A stretch of 59,618 nucleotides of DNA from Ilumatobacteraceae bacterium (GCA_024644465.1 JAHEKY010000008.1:1-59618); one strand, 5' to 3'; positions 27,654 through 36,581 are shown, counted from the first letter of the stretch. Made by a program: numbers and translations. Notes: a model not told the origin generated them from the sequence alone.

Positions 27654-28295
27654 TCAGCCCCAGCTCGGTCCGATCAGGTGCGCCGCCACGCCTGCGAGGT
27701 GTGATCCCGGCAACTCGGCCACGAGGGGCGCGATGTCGTCGACGTCGTCGAGGTCACGCACGGTCGGCAGCACCCGCACATCCCGGCCGAGCGCGTGCAG
27801 CCGATCGAGTTGCGCCGTCCCCGTCGTTTCGGTGCTCATCGGAACGCCCACGAAGACGTCCGGGTCGGGCTCGACGAGCGCGATCCCCCAGTACCCGCCG
27901 TCCTCGGTCATCCCGATCGCGTCCTCGCCGGCACGCAGCGCGTCGAACGCGTCGTCGAACCAGCGGCCGGCCGAGGGTGTGTCCATGCCCACGATCAGCC
28001 CGGCACCGAGGTCGTCGAACCCGTTCGCGAGCCGCTCACCCAACCCGTCGCCACGTTGGCGGACGATCTCGTAGCCCGACGGGATCCACGGGCCGGCGTC
28101 GCCGTCGATCAGAACGACCCGCCGCACGTCCGCGTGGCGTGCTGTGGCTGCGGTCACCGCGGCGAACGTGTCGGCGAGACACGCCGCAGCGACCTGCGCC
28201 GCCTGCTCGGGGGACAGCGGCGGCACCAGGCGGGTCTTGACCCGTCCCGCAACCGGCTCCTTGGCGATCACCGTGAGATGGAACGGCGCCGTCAT
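27654..28295 (-). CDS. TIGR04282/DUF2064 family glycosyltransferase-like protein
   Basis: A 213-residue GT-A-fold protein of the DUF2064 group (TIGR04282, named after an arsenosugar-biosynthesis proposal). Marks are VIAKEPVAGRVKTRLVPPLS near the N-terminus, LIVGMDTPS and the conserved MTEDGGYWGIALVEPDPDVF. The natural donor and acceptor are unknown. No arsenic genes are nearby. Its ATG overlaps the stop of the upstream glycosyltransferase 2 gene by 4 bases, a pairing seen in many actinobacteria, so the two likely work on one glycan or glycolipid. Confidence 0.85.
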   Translation of the reverse strand: MTAPFHLTVIAKEPVAGRVKTRLVPPLSPEQAAQVAAACLADTFAAVTAATARHADVRRVVLIDGDAGPWIPSGYEIVRQRGDGLGERLANGFDDLGAGLIVGMDTPSAGRWFDDAFDALRAGEDAIGMTEDGGYWGIALVEPDPDVFVGVPMSTETTGTAQLDRLHALGRDVRVLPTVRDLDDVDDIAPLVAELPGSHLAGVAAHLIGPSWG

Positions 28296-28942
28296 CGGAT
28301 CTCGCGCAGCATGCGTCCCATGTCGGTGACGGCGCCGACCGTCCCCCGCACGGTCCCGGTCACCTTCGACCGGCCGGCTCGAGCGTGGTACTCGACCGGC
28401 ACGTTGCGCACGGTCAGTCCGGCGTCGACCGCCCGCAGCACCATCTCAAGCGGCCAGCCCGAACGCCGATCGGTCATCGCGAGATCGAGCAGCTGTCGCC
28501 GTTCGATCGCGCGCATCGGCCCGAGGTCGTCGAGGCGCAGCCCGGTGCGGCGGCGCACCTCGAACGCGAGCACCCTGTTCGCGAGCCTGGCGTGCATCGG
28601 CCAGGCGCCCCGGTTCGCGACCCGACTCCCGATCACCAGATCGGCGTCGCCCCGCTCGACGTACGCCGTGAGCAGGGGTAACGCGATCGGATCGAGCGAC
28701 GCGTCGCAATCCATGAAGCACACGACGTCCGCCGTTGCGGCCTGCAGCCCCGCCCAGCACGCGGCGCCGAACCCGCGCCGGTGCTCGTGCACGACCGTCG
28801 CGCCGTGCGCCGCGGCGAGTTCGGCGGTCCGGTCGGTCGAGCCGTTGTCGACGACGATCGCCCGGTAGCCGGCAGGCATCCGCGTCAGCACCCACGGCAC
28901 TGCCGCGGCCTCGTTGAGCGCAGGCAGGACGACATCGGGCAT
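28292..28942 (-). CDS. Family 2 glycosyltransferase
   Basis: A 216-residue GT-A glycosyltransferase similar to dolichyl/polyprenyl-phosphate sugar synthases. VVLPALNEAAAVPWVL and IVVDNGSTDRTAELA make the nucleotide-binding part, CFMDCDASLDP contains the metal-binding DxD-like acidic motif, and GWPLEMVLRAVDAG matches the acceptor side. No membrane helix follows the catalytic part, so it would act at the cytoplasmic face. ATG at 28942 follows TACCCT (28950-28955) by 7 bases. First gene of a two-gene unit; divergent from the epimerase. Confidence 0.88.
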   Translation of the reverse strand: MPDVVLPALNEAAAVPWVLTRMPAGYRAIVVDNGSTDRTAELAAAHGATVVHEHRRGFGAACWAGLQAATADVVCFMDCDASLDPIALPLLTAYVERGDADLVIGSRVANRGAWPMHARLANRVLAFEVRRRTGLRLDDLGPMRAIERRQLLDLAMTDRRSGWPLEMVLRAVDAGLTVRNVPVEYHARAGRSKVTGTVRGTVGAVTDMGRMLREIR

Positions 28943-29023
28943 CGCCGTGAGGGTACTGATCGTTTGGTGAACAATCCGGACTGCCACCGATCTGCGAGCT
29001 CGGCCGCCGGTACGTTCCGCTGG

Positions 29024-30088
29024 ATGAGAGTCCTCGTGACCGGTGGTGCCGGCTTCATCGGCTCGCACATCGTCGACGACCTCGTCGCGCTCGGCCACGA
29101 CGTCGTCGTCGTCGACGACCTCGATCCCGCTGCGCACGATGGCGTCCCAGCCGGCCTCAACGACTCGGCGACGTACCACTGGGCCGACATCCGTGACCCG
29201 GCCACCTTCGCGAACGGCGTGCTCGACGACGTCGACGCCGTCAGCCATCAGGCCGCGAAGGTCGGCCTCGGCGTCGACTTCGCGGACGCCGGCGAGTACG
29301 TCTCACGCAACGAGGGCGGAACCGCGACGCTGCTGGAGGCGCTGCACGCGCGTGATTTCCGGGGGCGAATCGCGCTCGCGTCGAGCATGGTCGTCTACGG
29401 CGAGGGCCGGTACCACTGTGCCGAGCACGGCGTCGTCCGGCCCGGACCGCGTGCGATCGACGATCTCGAGGCAGGCCGCTTCGAACCAAGGTGTCCGGCA
29501 TGCAGCGGTGCGCTCGAGGCCGAGTGCGTCCCGGAGAGCCATCGTCTCGACCCGCGCAACGTGTACGCCACGACGAAGCTCGGCCAGGAGTTGCTCTGCA
29601 CCGCGTACGCCCGCCAGCACGCGGGGGCCTCGGTCACCGCGTTGCGCTACCACAACGTCTACGGCCCCCGGATGCCGCGGGACACGCCGTACGCCGGCGT
29701 CGCGAGCATCTTCCGCAGCGCGTACGAGCAGGGCGCCGCGCCGCGTGTCTTCGAAGACGGTGGTCAGACGCGGGACTTCGTCCACGTCCGTGACGTCGCG
29801 ACGGCGAACGTGCTCGCACTGACCAACGCCGAGCCGTCCGACGGCGCGTTCAACATCTGCAGCGGGTCACCGCGGACGATCCTCGACATGGCGAATGCCC
29901 TGCGCCCAGATGGGGCGCCACCGCCGGAAGTCGTCGGCGGGTACCGCCTGGGCGACGTGCGCCACGTGTTCGCGAGCCCCGCCGAGGCGACCCAGCGGCT
30001 CGGCTTCACCGCGCGAATCCCGTTCGACGACGGGTTCGCCGAGTTCGCCACCGCGCCGCTGCGGACCGCTGTCGCTCCCCGACCATGA
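29024..30088 (+). CDS. NAD-dependent epimerase/dehydratase (extended SDR)
   Basis: A 354-residue nucleotide-sugar epimerase or dehydratase: TGGAGFIGSH at the start binds NAD, Ser-Ser-Met at ALASSMVVYG and the YATTK pair supply catalysis, and RYHNVYGPRMP and DFVHVRDVATAN are usual late motifs. It carries a small insertion with RCPACSG plus YHCAEHG, which looks like a zinc-ribbon-type loop found in an actinobacterial subgroup. The substrate is probably a nucleotide sugar. ATG at 29024 follows TACGTT (29011-29016) by 7 bases. Neighbouring glycosyltransferases suggest a shared glycan pathway. Confidence 0.88.
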   Translation: MRVLVTGGAGFIGSHIVDDLVALGHDVVVVDDLDPAAHDGVPAGLNDSATYHWADIRDPATFANGVLDDVDAVSHQAAKVGLGVDFADAGEYVSRNEGGTATLLEALHARDFRGRIALASSMVVYGEGRYHCAEHGVVRPGPRAIDDLEAGRFEPRCPACSGALEAECVPESHRLDPRNVYATTKLGQELLCTAYARQHAGASVTALRYHNVYGPRMPRDTPYAGVASIFRSAYEQGAAPRVFEDGGQTRDFVHVRDVATANVLALTNAEPSDGAFNICSGSPRTILDMANALRPDGAPPPEVVGGYRLGDVRHVFASPAEATQRLGFTARIPFDDGFAEFATAPLRTAVAPRP

Positions 30089-30107
30089 AATCGGCGGGCG
30101 GTGGCGG

Positions 30108-31463
30108 TCACCACTTCGAGACGAGCGCCGCCTGGAGCAGGATCGCCGTGAGCGCCTGCGCCGCGACCCACGCCGCACCGCGCGCCGCCGGGCCGACCGT
30201 GAGTCGGCGCACTTCGATCGGTGCGACGAGCGCCGCTCCGGCGACCACCAACCACGGGTAGAACAGCAACCAGATCCGCTCGACCTCCGCCTTCGAGAGC
30301 TGTGAGACGTTGGCGACGAACAGTGCGAGGAGCGCCCCGCCGGCGAGCGTCCAGATCCGGCGATCGCGCAGCTTCGTCAACCCGGCCAGCGTCGCCGGCC
30401 CGATCGCGATCAGCGCCACGGCCAGGTTGGCGAAGATGAAGTAGTTCCAGATCCGGAACTGGGCGCTGCCGTCCCAGTACTCGCGCCGGGTGGCGGCGGC
30501 TCCGTCGAACCACCAGAAGCCTGCGACCGCCCAGGCGGCTGTCACGATCGCGGCCGCTGCGACGGCGCCGACCACCGCCGGCAGTACGCCGGGTTGTCCC
30601 CGACGCCACGCGACGACCGTGATCGTCAGCGGGAGGAGCAGGTAGACGGCGCCGCCATACGTCATGAACATCAGCAACCCCAGCAACACACCGCCGGCTC
30701 CGCCGTACGCGATCGCCACTCGGCGGGACCGGCGCATCGCCAGCGCGACGAGCGCGACGCCCCACGCGCCGAGCGCAGTGAAGAAGGCGTCGGCCGACGT
30801 GACCATCCAGAGTGCGTACGGCGCGACGACGAGGAACGGCGCCGCCCGGCGCGCCCACCCGTGCCCACCGATCGCCCAGACGGCCACGAGCACCGCCGCC
30901 GGGAGCGCGATCGTCGACACCAGCGACACCATCGCGACCGGCCACGGGCCGGTCAGGCCGAGTCCGTCGATCAGCTCGAGCAACACGATGAAGCCCGGCG
31001 GGTGACCGCGCGCATGCACCGTGTAGTCGTCGATCCGCTCGACGAACGTCCGCACGAACTCGCCTGCCGGTGGCGCGATCGACAGGTTGGCGAGGTACTC
31101 GTGCTCGTCGGCGGCGCCGTAGAGCACACCGTCGCGGCCGTCGGTCAACGCGAGCAGCAGCGCGAACGCGCCGGCGCTGATCGAGGTCGCGGCCACGACG
31201 ACGCGCAGCCGAGCCCGCTCGAACCAGCCGTTCGCGAGCGCGCCGATCACGAGCGCGGCGACGACCCCCGCACCGATCAGCCCCCAGCCGAACCGCCAGT
31301 CCCAGCCATCGCGGAAATCGCGGCCGACGAGTGGCGCGGCACCGAGGAAGACTTCCGGCGCGGTGCGCTGGAGTTCCCTCCCCCAGATGACGCCGACCCA
31401 CAGCGCACTGACTGCTCCGGCCCACAGGGCGAGGACCAGCACTCGCGGGATCCACTTCGACAC
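30108..31463 (-). CDS. Polytopic membrane protein, GT-C glycosyltransferase-like
   Basis: A 451-residue integral membrane protein with about ten to twelve helices. After the second or third helix, a loop with AADEHEYLANLSIAPP and HARGHPPGFIVLLELI carries acidic and His-Pro-Pro-Gly residues like those of polyprenyl-phosphate-sugar-dependent GT-C enzymes. LSKAEVERIWLLFYPWL near the C-terminus is another recurring element of actinobacterial members. It could add a lipid-linked sugar outside the membrane. The GTG at 31463 has only a weak CATCCT 7 bases upstream. The nearby GT2 and epimerase genes support a glycan role. Confidence 0.7.
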   Translation of the reverse strand: MSKWIPRVLVLALWAGAVSALWVGVIWGRELQRTAPEVFLGAAPLVGRDFRDGWDWRFGWGLIGAGVVAALVIGALANGWFERARLRVVVAATSISAGAFALLLALTDGRDGVLYGAADEHEYLANLSIAPPAGEFVRTFVERIDDYTVHARGHPPGFIVLLELIDGLGLTGPWPVAMVSLVSTIALPAAVLVAVWAIGGHGWARRAAPFLVVAPYALWMVTSADAFFTALGAWGVALVALAMRRSRRVAIAYGGAGGVLLGLLMFMTYGGAVYLLLPLTITVVAWRRGQPGVLPAVVGAVAAAAIVTAAWAVAGFWWFDGAAATRREYWDGSAQFRIWNYFIFANLAVALIAIGPATLAGLTKLRDRRIWTLAGGALLALFVANVSQLSKAEVERIWLLFYPWLVVAGAALVAPIEVRRLTVGPAARGAAWVAAQALTAILLQAALVSKW

Positions 31464-31538
31464 GTTCGCCAGGATGCCAGTGCCGACGGCGACACCGGCG
31501 ACACCGATCGCGTGTTGTCTCGTCGTTTCGAAGACCGG

Positions 31539-32381
31539 TCAGACGTCGACGAACACGGGTGGGCGGTCCTCGAAGCCGGACTTCACCGCCTCGATCTGAT
31601 TCGCCGAGCCGATCTGCTCGCCGATCGCCTGGCGCTCCGCGGCGAATTGCTCGGCTGCGCCGTCGGACGCCATCCGATTGATCAGCGCCTTGGCGCCTCT
31701 GACCGCGCCGGGGCTACGGCCCGCGATCTCGCGCGCCATCGCCATCGCGTCGTCGTACGGCGTGTCGCTCAGCCGCGTCGCGAGGCCGAGCGCGAACGCC
31801 TCGGTTCCCGAGAAGACCCGGGCAGTGAACGTGAGCTCCTTGGCGATGTCGGGCCGGACGAGCCGCGACAGCATGAAGGTGCCGGTCATGTCCGGGACGA
31901 GGCCCCAGTGGACCTCGCGAACCGACAGCTTCGTGTCCGGATGGACGATCCGGATGTCGGCGCCGAGCGCGATCTGGATCCCGCCGCCAAGCGCGTGCCC
32001 GTGCACCGCGGCGATCACCGGCACCGGCACCTCCTGCCAGACCCAGCAGACCTGCTGACCGAGATGGGTGATCCGTCCGGAGGCCATCTCGCCCGGGTTG
32101 CCCGACTCACCCGGGTTGCCCGATTCGTGCGCCGCGGCACGGTCGGCGGCGTCACCGGAATCGGCCAGCCGCTGCATCGACGAGAAGTCGAGGCCGGCAC
32201 AGAACGACGGCCCGTCACCGGACAGCACGACGGCGCGGAGGCCCGGCCGAGCCTTCAACTCCTCCCCTGCGCGTGCGAGTGCGAGAAACATCGCGTTGTC
32301 GAGCGCGTTGCGCTTGTCGGCGCGATTGAGACGGACGTCGGCGATGCCGTCCTCCAGGTTGATGGTCACGCGGTCGGTCAT
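31539..32381 (-). CDS. Enoyl-CoA hydratase/isomerase family protein (crotonase fold)
   Basis: A 280-residue crotonase. The oxyanion-hole segments are GPSFCAGLDFSSMQ and HGHALGGGIQIALGADIRI, with VREVHWGLVPDM in place of the usual catalytic glutamates' region. ECH-like proteins hydrate or isomerise acyl-CoAs in fatty acid or aromatic degradation; the exact reaction is unknown. A variable loop holds GNPGESGNPGE, encoded by an 18-base tandem duplication (32092-32127). ATG at 32381 fits the family N-terminus. Divergent from the Pro-rich membrane protein. Confidence 0.88.
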   Translation of the reverse strand: MTDRVTINLEDGIADVRLNRADKRNALDNAMFLALARAGEELKARPGLRAVVLSGDGPSFCAGLDFSSMQRLADSGDAADRAAAHESGNPGESGNPGEMASGRITHLGQQVCWVWQEVPVPVIAAVHGHALGGGIQIALGADIRIVHPDTKLSVREVHWGLVPDMTGTFMLSRLVRPDIAKELTFTARVFSGTEAFALGLATRLSDTPYDDAMAMAREIAGRSPGAVRGAKALINRMASDGAAEQFAAERQAIGEQIGSANQIEAVKSGFEDRPPVFVDV

Positions 32382-32486
32382 CCCGGAATCCTCGCGCTCG
32401 ATCGGCCGCGCCGACGAAGTGGCAGCTTGCCTGTCGTGCGCCGAGTGATCGGTCAAGACATCGTCGCGAGGTGCCGAAGAAGGAAC

Positions 32487-34580
32487 ATGACCGAGCATCA
32501 CGGCCTTGCGGCGCCGACCGCGGCGTCGCCGACATCCCCATCGGGATCGGCGCCGACGCCACCGCCCGCGCCGCTCGCCGCGCCGACGGCCGAGTCGTCG
32601 CCGGATTCGACGCCGTTCGCCGCGCCTCCGATGGCTGCGCCGACGCCGCCCGCCCCGATCGAGCCCGCACCTTCGGTTCCGTTGGTGCCGCCCGCCCAGC
32701 CGCCGTTCGTCGATTCGCCGCCGGCCGACCTCCCGCCTCTCCTGCAGTCCGCCGACCCTGAGCCGGCCGATCCGCCGGCGGACGACCCCGACGTCGACCC
32801 CGTCCCCGCCGACCCCTCCTCGCCCTTCGTCGGCCCGACGTTGACCGACGTGCCCCCGGCGTCCTCCCTGATCGTCGCCCCGAGTGACCCAGCGACGCCG
32901 TTGGCGGGTCCGGTCGACTTCGCGGACTTCGCGCCCCCGATCCCCGCGGTGGAGACCTTCGACACGGCGATCGGCGCCGCGGACGAGGACGACGCCGCCG
33001 ACAGCGCCGATGCCGATGCGCCGCCGACCTTCGCCCGACCCGCAAGCGCGCCGCCCGACATCGACCGCACGGATCCGGCACCCATCGGCCTCGCGATGCC
33101 CGCCCCCGACCTCGCGTCGCCGACGACCGACCTCGCCACACCCACGACCGACCTCGCCACACCCACGACCGACCTCGCCATGCCCGCACCGGACCTCGTA
33201 GTGGCCGACCTCGCGCCGCCCATGGACGCCGTGCCCGAGCTCGCCACGCCGACGGCCGACCTCGCCATGCCCGCACCGGACCTCGCGGTGGCCGACCTCG
33301 CGCCGCCCGTGGACGCCGTGCCCGTGCCGTTGGCCGCGCCCGACGGCACTGCGGCGCGACACGACGCCCCGGCGCACCCGCTGCCCGGTGCGCTCACCGC
33401 ACCGGTTGCCGACGAGCCTGCGCTGGACGCCGCCGTGGTGACCGCGGAGATGCCGGCGCTGGCGCCGACGATGCAAGAGCCGGCGGTCGCCGATCGGTCC
33501 GCCGGTCCGGGTGGGCCCGGCATGATCGCTCCGCCGTCGAGCGATTGGGTCTCGCCGTCCAAGAAGAAGCCGACGAAGCGCCGCCGTACCCCGTCGACAG
33601 GCATCAAGCACGTTGGTGTCGCCGTGCTGCTCGGCGCGCTCGGCCTCGGCGGCTTGTACGCCTCGCAGCGCCTCGCCGGCGACGACACCACTCCGGTCGT
33701 GCCCGCGCCCGTCGAGTCGACACCGGCCGAGTCGACACCGGCCGAGTCGGCGCCCGCCGACGTCGAGGACGCGGCCCAACTGCCGGTCAGCCCGGACGCG
33801 GCCACCGACCCGACATCGGACATCGGCATCATCGCCGACGCGAACGACATCGTTGCCGAGATCAACGACAACGACGAGGAGATCGAAGCACTCGAACTCC
33901 TCGACCTCGATCCGGTCGGGCCGTTCGCGGCCGCGCCGGACGCGGTCATCTTCGACGGTGACGAGATCGCCGACGGCACGGCATCGGTGTCCGATGCACA
34001 GAGTTACTCATTCAGTTGGTCATATCCGGCAGGGACCTCGATCACTGCCTGGATCGACGCAAGCACGGGAGACTTCCAAATGACAACCGCAGCGAACCAT
34101 GTTCTCAGGAGCGTGGACGGACTGTTGTACGAGCAAGCCGTCCCGGGCGGGCAGTGGTCACTGTCACCGCTGCAGGAGTTCGCCGACCGCTCGTTCGTCG
34201 GCCGGGATCGGCTGATCACGATGCCGTCGATGCTGCCCGAGGAGATGCTCGCGTTCGCGACCGTCAGCGAGATCGGCGAGGACGGCTTCGGCAGCTACCT
34301 GATCGACGACGTCGCCTTCCACCGGGAGAACCCGCAGCTCCGCTCCGACTGGCTGACGATCTGGGGCTTCGACGCCTCGGTCGTACCGACCGAGTCGACC
34401 GACGCCGAGGGCGTCATGCCGGACGCCGCTGGACCGGGGCAGATCCTCGTCCACACCGAAGGCGGCCTCGATTCGGTGGTCACCACCGCGACCGTTTCGA
34501 CGCCCGCCGGCACGTCGACCTACGTCCTGCTCGAGGCATCGCGCGACGAGCGGGCGCTCACCGTGCCCGAGCTCGGCTGA
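32487..34580 (+). CDS. Large Pro/Ala-rich, repeat-containing single-pass membrane protein
   Basis: A 697-residue protein that I do not recognise. Residues 1-360 are almost wholly Pro, Ala, Asp and Thr, predicted disordered. At about 203-280 they contain repeats of TTDLATP (three near-identical 21-base units) and a larger duplicated block LAMPAPDLxVADLAPPxDAVP. KKKPTKRRR then precedes one membrane helix (about 374-392), so the disordered part should be cytoplasmic. After a second acidic linker (ESTPAESTPAES) the last 220 residues look like a folded extracellular domain. A strong Shine-Dalgarno-like AAGAAGGA sits 4 bases before the ATG, unlike most genes here. Codon use changes around 33985-34140. 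Confidence 0.75.
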   Translation: MTEHHGLAAPTAASPTSPSGSAPTPPPAPLAAPTAESSPDSTPFAAPPMAAPTPPAPIEPAPSVPLVPPAQPPFVDSPPADLPPLLQSADPEPADPPADDPDVDPVPADPSSPFVGPTLTDVPPASSLIVAPSDPATPLAGPVDFADFAPPIPAVETFDTAIGAADEDDAADSADADAPPTFARPASAPPDIDRTDPAPIGLAMPAPDLASPTTDLATPTTDLATPTTDLAMPAPDLVVADLAPPMDAVPELATPTADLAMPAPDLAVADLAPPVDAVPVPLAAPDGTAARHDAPAHPLPGALTAPVADEPALDAAVVTAEMPALAPTMQEPAVADRSAGPGGPGMIAPPSSDWVSPSKKKPTKRRRTPSTGIKHVGVAVLLGALGLGGLYASQRLAGDDTTPVVPAPVESTPAESTPAESAPADVEDAAQLPVSPDAATDPTSDIGIIADANDIVAEINDNDEEIEALELLDLDPVGPFAAAPDAVIFDGDEIADGTASVSDAQSYSFSWSYPAGTSITAWIDASTGDFQMTTAANHVLRSVDGLLYEQAVPGGQWSLSPLQEFADRSFVGRDRLITMPSMLPEEMLAFATVSEIGEDGFGSYLIDDVAFHRENPQLRSDWLTIWGFDASVVPTESTDAEGVMPDAAGPGQILVHTEGGLDSVVTTATVSTPAGTSTYVLLEASRDERALTVPELG
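33113..33320 (+). repeat. In-frame coding repeats (21-base units and a duplicated larger block)
   Basis: Three nearly identical 21-base units encode TTDLATP/TTDLAMP, followed by two copies of a block encoding DLAMPAPDL(V/A)VADLAPP(M/V)DAVP. All lie in frame in the disordered cytoplasmic part of the 32487-34580 protein. Near-identity at the DNA level points to recent duplication or slippage. Confidence 0.8.
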
Positions 34581-34598
34581 AGAACCCGACCCGTTCGG

Positions 34599-35816
34599 TC
34601 ACCGCTTCCACTGCACGAGATCGCGATCGATCTCGGCGATCGACCGCACACCGGACAGGGCCATCGTCCGATGCAACCCGTCGCGCATGAACGCCAACAT
34701 GTGGTCGACGCCGCGCTCGCCGGCTGCGCCGAGCGCATAGAAATACGGACGGCCGATCGACACCGCATCGGCGCCCAACGCGATCGCCTTGACGATGTCG
34801 CTGCCGCGGCGCACACCCCCGTCGCAGATGATCGTCGCGTCGGCGCCCAACTCCTGGCGGACCGGCTCGACGAGTGAGATCGGGGTGGGCGCATCATCGA
34901 GCTGGCGCCCGCCGTGGTTCGAGAGGCCGATGCCCTCGACGCCGAGCGCGACCGCCTGCTTGGCGTCGGCGACCGTCTGGATTCCCTTCAGCACGATCGG
35001 ACCGTCCCAGAAGGTGCGCAACCAGTCGATGTCGTCCCACGACAACGCCTGGTCGAACTGCCGCGCGACGTGCTCGGCGAGCGACACTGCGGTCGTGCCG
35101 TCGTCCTCGTTGCGGCCGACGACGTTGGCGAAGGTGATCGGTTCGTTGCGCAGGAAGTCGAGCGTCCACCAGGGATGGATCGCGCCGTCCAGGATCGTGC
35201 CGAGCCCGATCTTCGGCGGCAGGGTCATCCCCCGTCTGACGTCGCGCTCGCGGCGGCCGAGGACGGCGGTGTCGACGGTCAGCCAGAGCGCCGTGAACCC
35301 GGCATGCCTCGCGCGCTCGACGAGTTCGCGCACCAGGCCCCGGTCCTTCCAGGTGTAGACCTGGAACCACTTGTCGCCGTCGCTGACCGCAGCGACCTCT
35401 TCGATCGAGCGCGTGCCCATCGTCGACAATGACCAGGGCAGACTTGCCCGAGCCGCCGCCCGCGCGACGGCCAGCTCGCCCTGCGAATGCGCGATGCGGG
35501 TGAAGCCCGTCGGCGCGAGGATCAGCGGCATCGAGGCGGGCCGCCCGAAGATCGAGGTCGACGTGTCGACGTCGCTGACGTCGCGCAGTACCCGAGGCCT
35601 GAACTCGATGTCGGAGAAGTCCCGCGTGTTGCGCTGCAACGTCCGCTCGTCCTCCGCGCCGCCGTCGATGTAGTCGAAGACACCGAACGGCAATCGCCGC
35701 TTCGCGACTTTGCGGTAGTCGTCGATCGACGCGATCTTCTTCAGCCGCCGTTCGACCGGATCGAGCGTGATCGAGTCGAACTGGACGACCGACCGGAACG
35801 TCTGGATCATTCCCAT
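34599..35816 (-). CDS. lldD: FMN-dependent alpha-hydroxy acid dehydrogenase (L-lactate dehydrogenase LldD2-like)
   Basis: A 405-residue TIM-barrel flavoprotein that oxidises L-lactate or another L-2-hydroxy acid and passes electrons to the quinone pool. FVDYIDGGAED-type opening (FGVFDYIDGGAEDE), ILAPTGFTRIAHSQGELAVA, LTVDTAVLGRRERDVRRGM and the FMN/catalytic-His motif GLSNHGGRQLD are all present. It resembles mycobacterial LldD2 more than the mycofactocin enzyme MftD. ATG at 35816 follows TACGCT (35824-35829) by 7 bases. It stands alone between two convergent or tandem units. Confidence 0.88.
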   Translation of the reverse strand: MGMIQTFRSVVQFDSITLDPVERRLKKIASIDDYRKVAKRRLPFGVFDYIDGGAEDERTLQRNTRDFSDIEFRPRVLRDVSDVDTSTSIFGRPASMPLILAPTGFTRIAHSQGELAVARAAARASLPWSLSTMGTRSIEEVAAVSDGDKWFQVYTWKDRGLVRELVERARHAGFTALWLTVDTAVLGRRERDVRRGMTLPPKIGLGTILDGAIHPWWTLDFLRNEPITFANVVGRNEDDGTTAVSLAEHVARQFDQALSWDDIDWLRTFWDGPIVLKGIQTVADAKQAVALGVEGIGLSNHGGRQLDDAPTPISLVEPVRQELGADATIICDGGVRRGSDIVKAIALGADAVSIGRPYFYALGAAGERGVDHMLAFMRDGLHRTMALSGVRSIAEIDRDLVQWKR

Positions 35817-35855
35817 CGTGGAGAGCGTACGTCGCGACTCGGGACCGCCGTCCGG

Positions 35856-36581
35856 TCAGTCGACCAGGCGCAGCCCGATCGGCGTCGTCGACGGTTCCGC
35901 CTGCGGCAGGTCGACGACGAACTCGGTGCGGTGCGCTGGGAACAGATGCTCACTCACGAGCACCGGCTCTCCTTTGCGATCGGTCGTGACCCTTTGGCAC
36001 CGCAGCAGGGGTGAACCGACGCGGATCCCGAGCAACCGGGCATCAGCCGGCTCCGCAGAGTCGGCGCCGATCGTCTGCGTCGCGCCGCGCAGCTCGATGT
36101 CGAGCAGTTCGTAGAACGGGCGCCGCTCGACATCGCGTCGAGAGAGCTTCGCCCCGAGATCGGCCGGGCACCAGACGGTGACGACCGCGAACGGTTCGCC
36201 GTCGGCGAAGTTGACCCGCTTGACGCGGAGCACCTGATCGGTGCGCAGCAGCGCGCGGACGCGCGCCGGCGGCTGCTCGTACGCGAATTCCTCGACGCGC
36301 CGCTCCGAGACCTTGCCGACGCCTTCGATCTGTGCCTCGATCGTGCCGAGCGACTCCAGGCGCTGGCGGACCGGCTCCGTGGCGACGAACCAGCCGAACC
36401 CCTGGCGTGCTGCGATCAGCCCGTCGTCCCTGACCAGCTCGAGCGCCCGCCGGACGGTCACCCGCGACGCCTTGAACTCGGCGGACATCTCGGCCTCTGA
36501 GGGCAGCAGCGAGCCGGCCGGGGACGCCGCCGCGCGCTCCCGCAGCTCGTCGGCGATCTCCTGGTACCGAATCCGTCTCAC
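35856..36581 (-). CDS. GntR family transcriptional regulator (HutC/UTRA type)
   Basis: A 241-residue regulator. A winged-helix GntR domain fills residues 1-72 (LLPSEAEMSAEFKASRVTVR with LELVRDDGLIAARQGFGWFV), and a UTRA effector-binding domain follows (about 90-235, LRVKRVNFADGEPFAVVTVW). The GTG at 36581 shares one base with the stop of the VOC gene (TAGTG), so it is translated together with it. A regulator next to the divergent aconitase promoter is a natural candidate to control it; the effector is unknown. Confidence 0.9.
   Translation of the reverse strand: MRRIRYQEIADELRERAAASPAGSLLPSEAEMSAEFKASRVTVRRALELVRDDGLIAARQGFGWFVATEPVRQRLESLGTIEAQIEGVGKVSERRVEEFAYEQPPARVRALLRTDQVLRVKRVNFADGEPFAVVTVWCPADLGAKLSRRDVERRPFYELLDIELRGATQTIGADSAEPADARLLGIRVGSPLLRCQRVTTDRKGEPVLVSEHLFPAHRTEFVVDLPQAEPSTTPIGLRLVD

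Noticed and set aside
27654-28295. Arsenosugar biosynthesis
   Set aside because: The TIGR04282 name suggests it, but there is no arsenite methyltransferase, radical SAM partner or ars gene nearby.
30594-32486. Long plus-strand open frame running into the Pro-rich gene, which would make a 1328-residue protein
   Set aside because: The first 630 codons are antisense to the GT-C-like and crotonase genes and read as charged low-complexity sequence. The Shine-Dalgarno-like AAGAAGGA before the ATG at 32487 marks the real start.
34599-35816. Mycofactocin enzyme MftD
   Set aside because: The sequence is closer to the LldD2 lactate dehydrogenase pattern (FDYIDGGAEDE, SNHGGRQLD) and no other mycofactocin gene is near.
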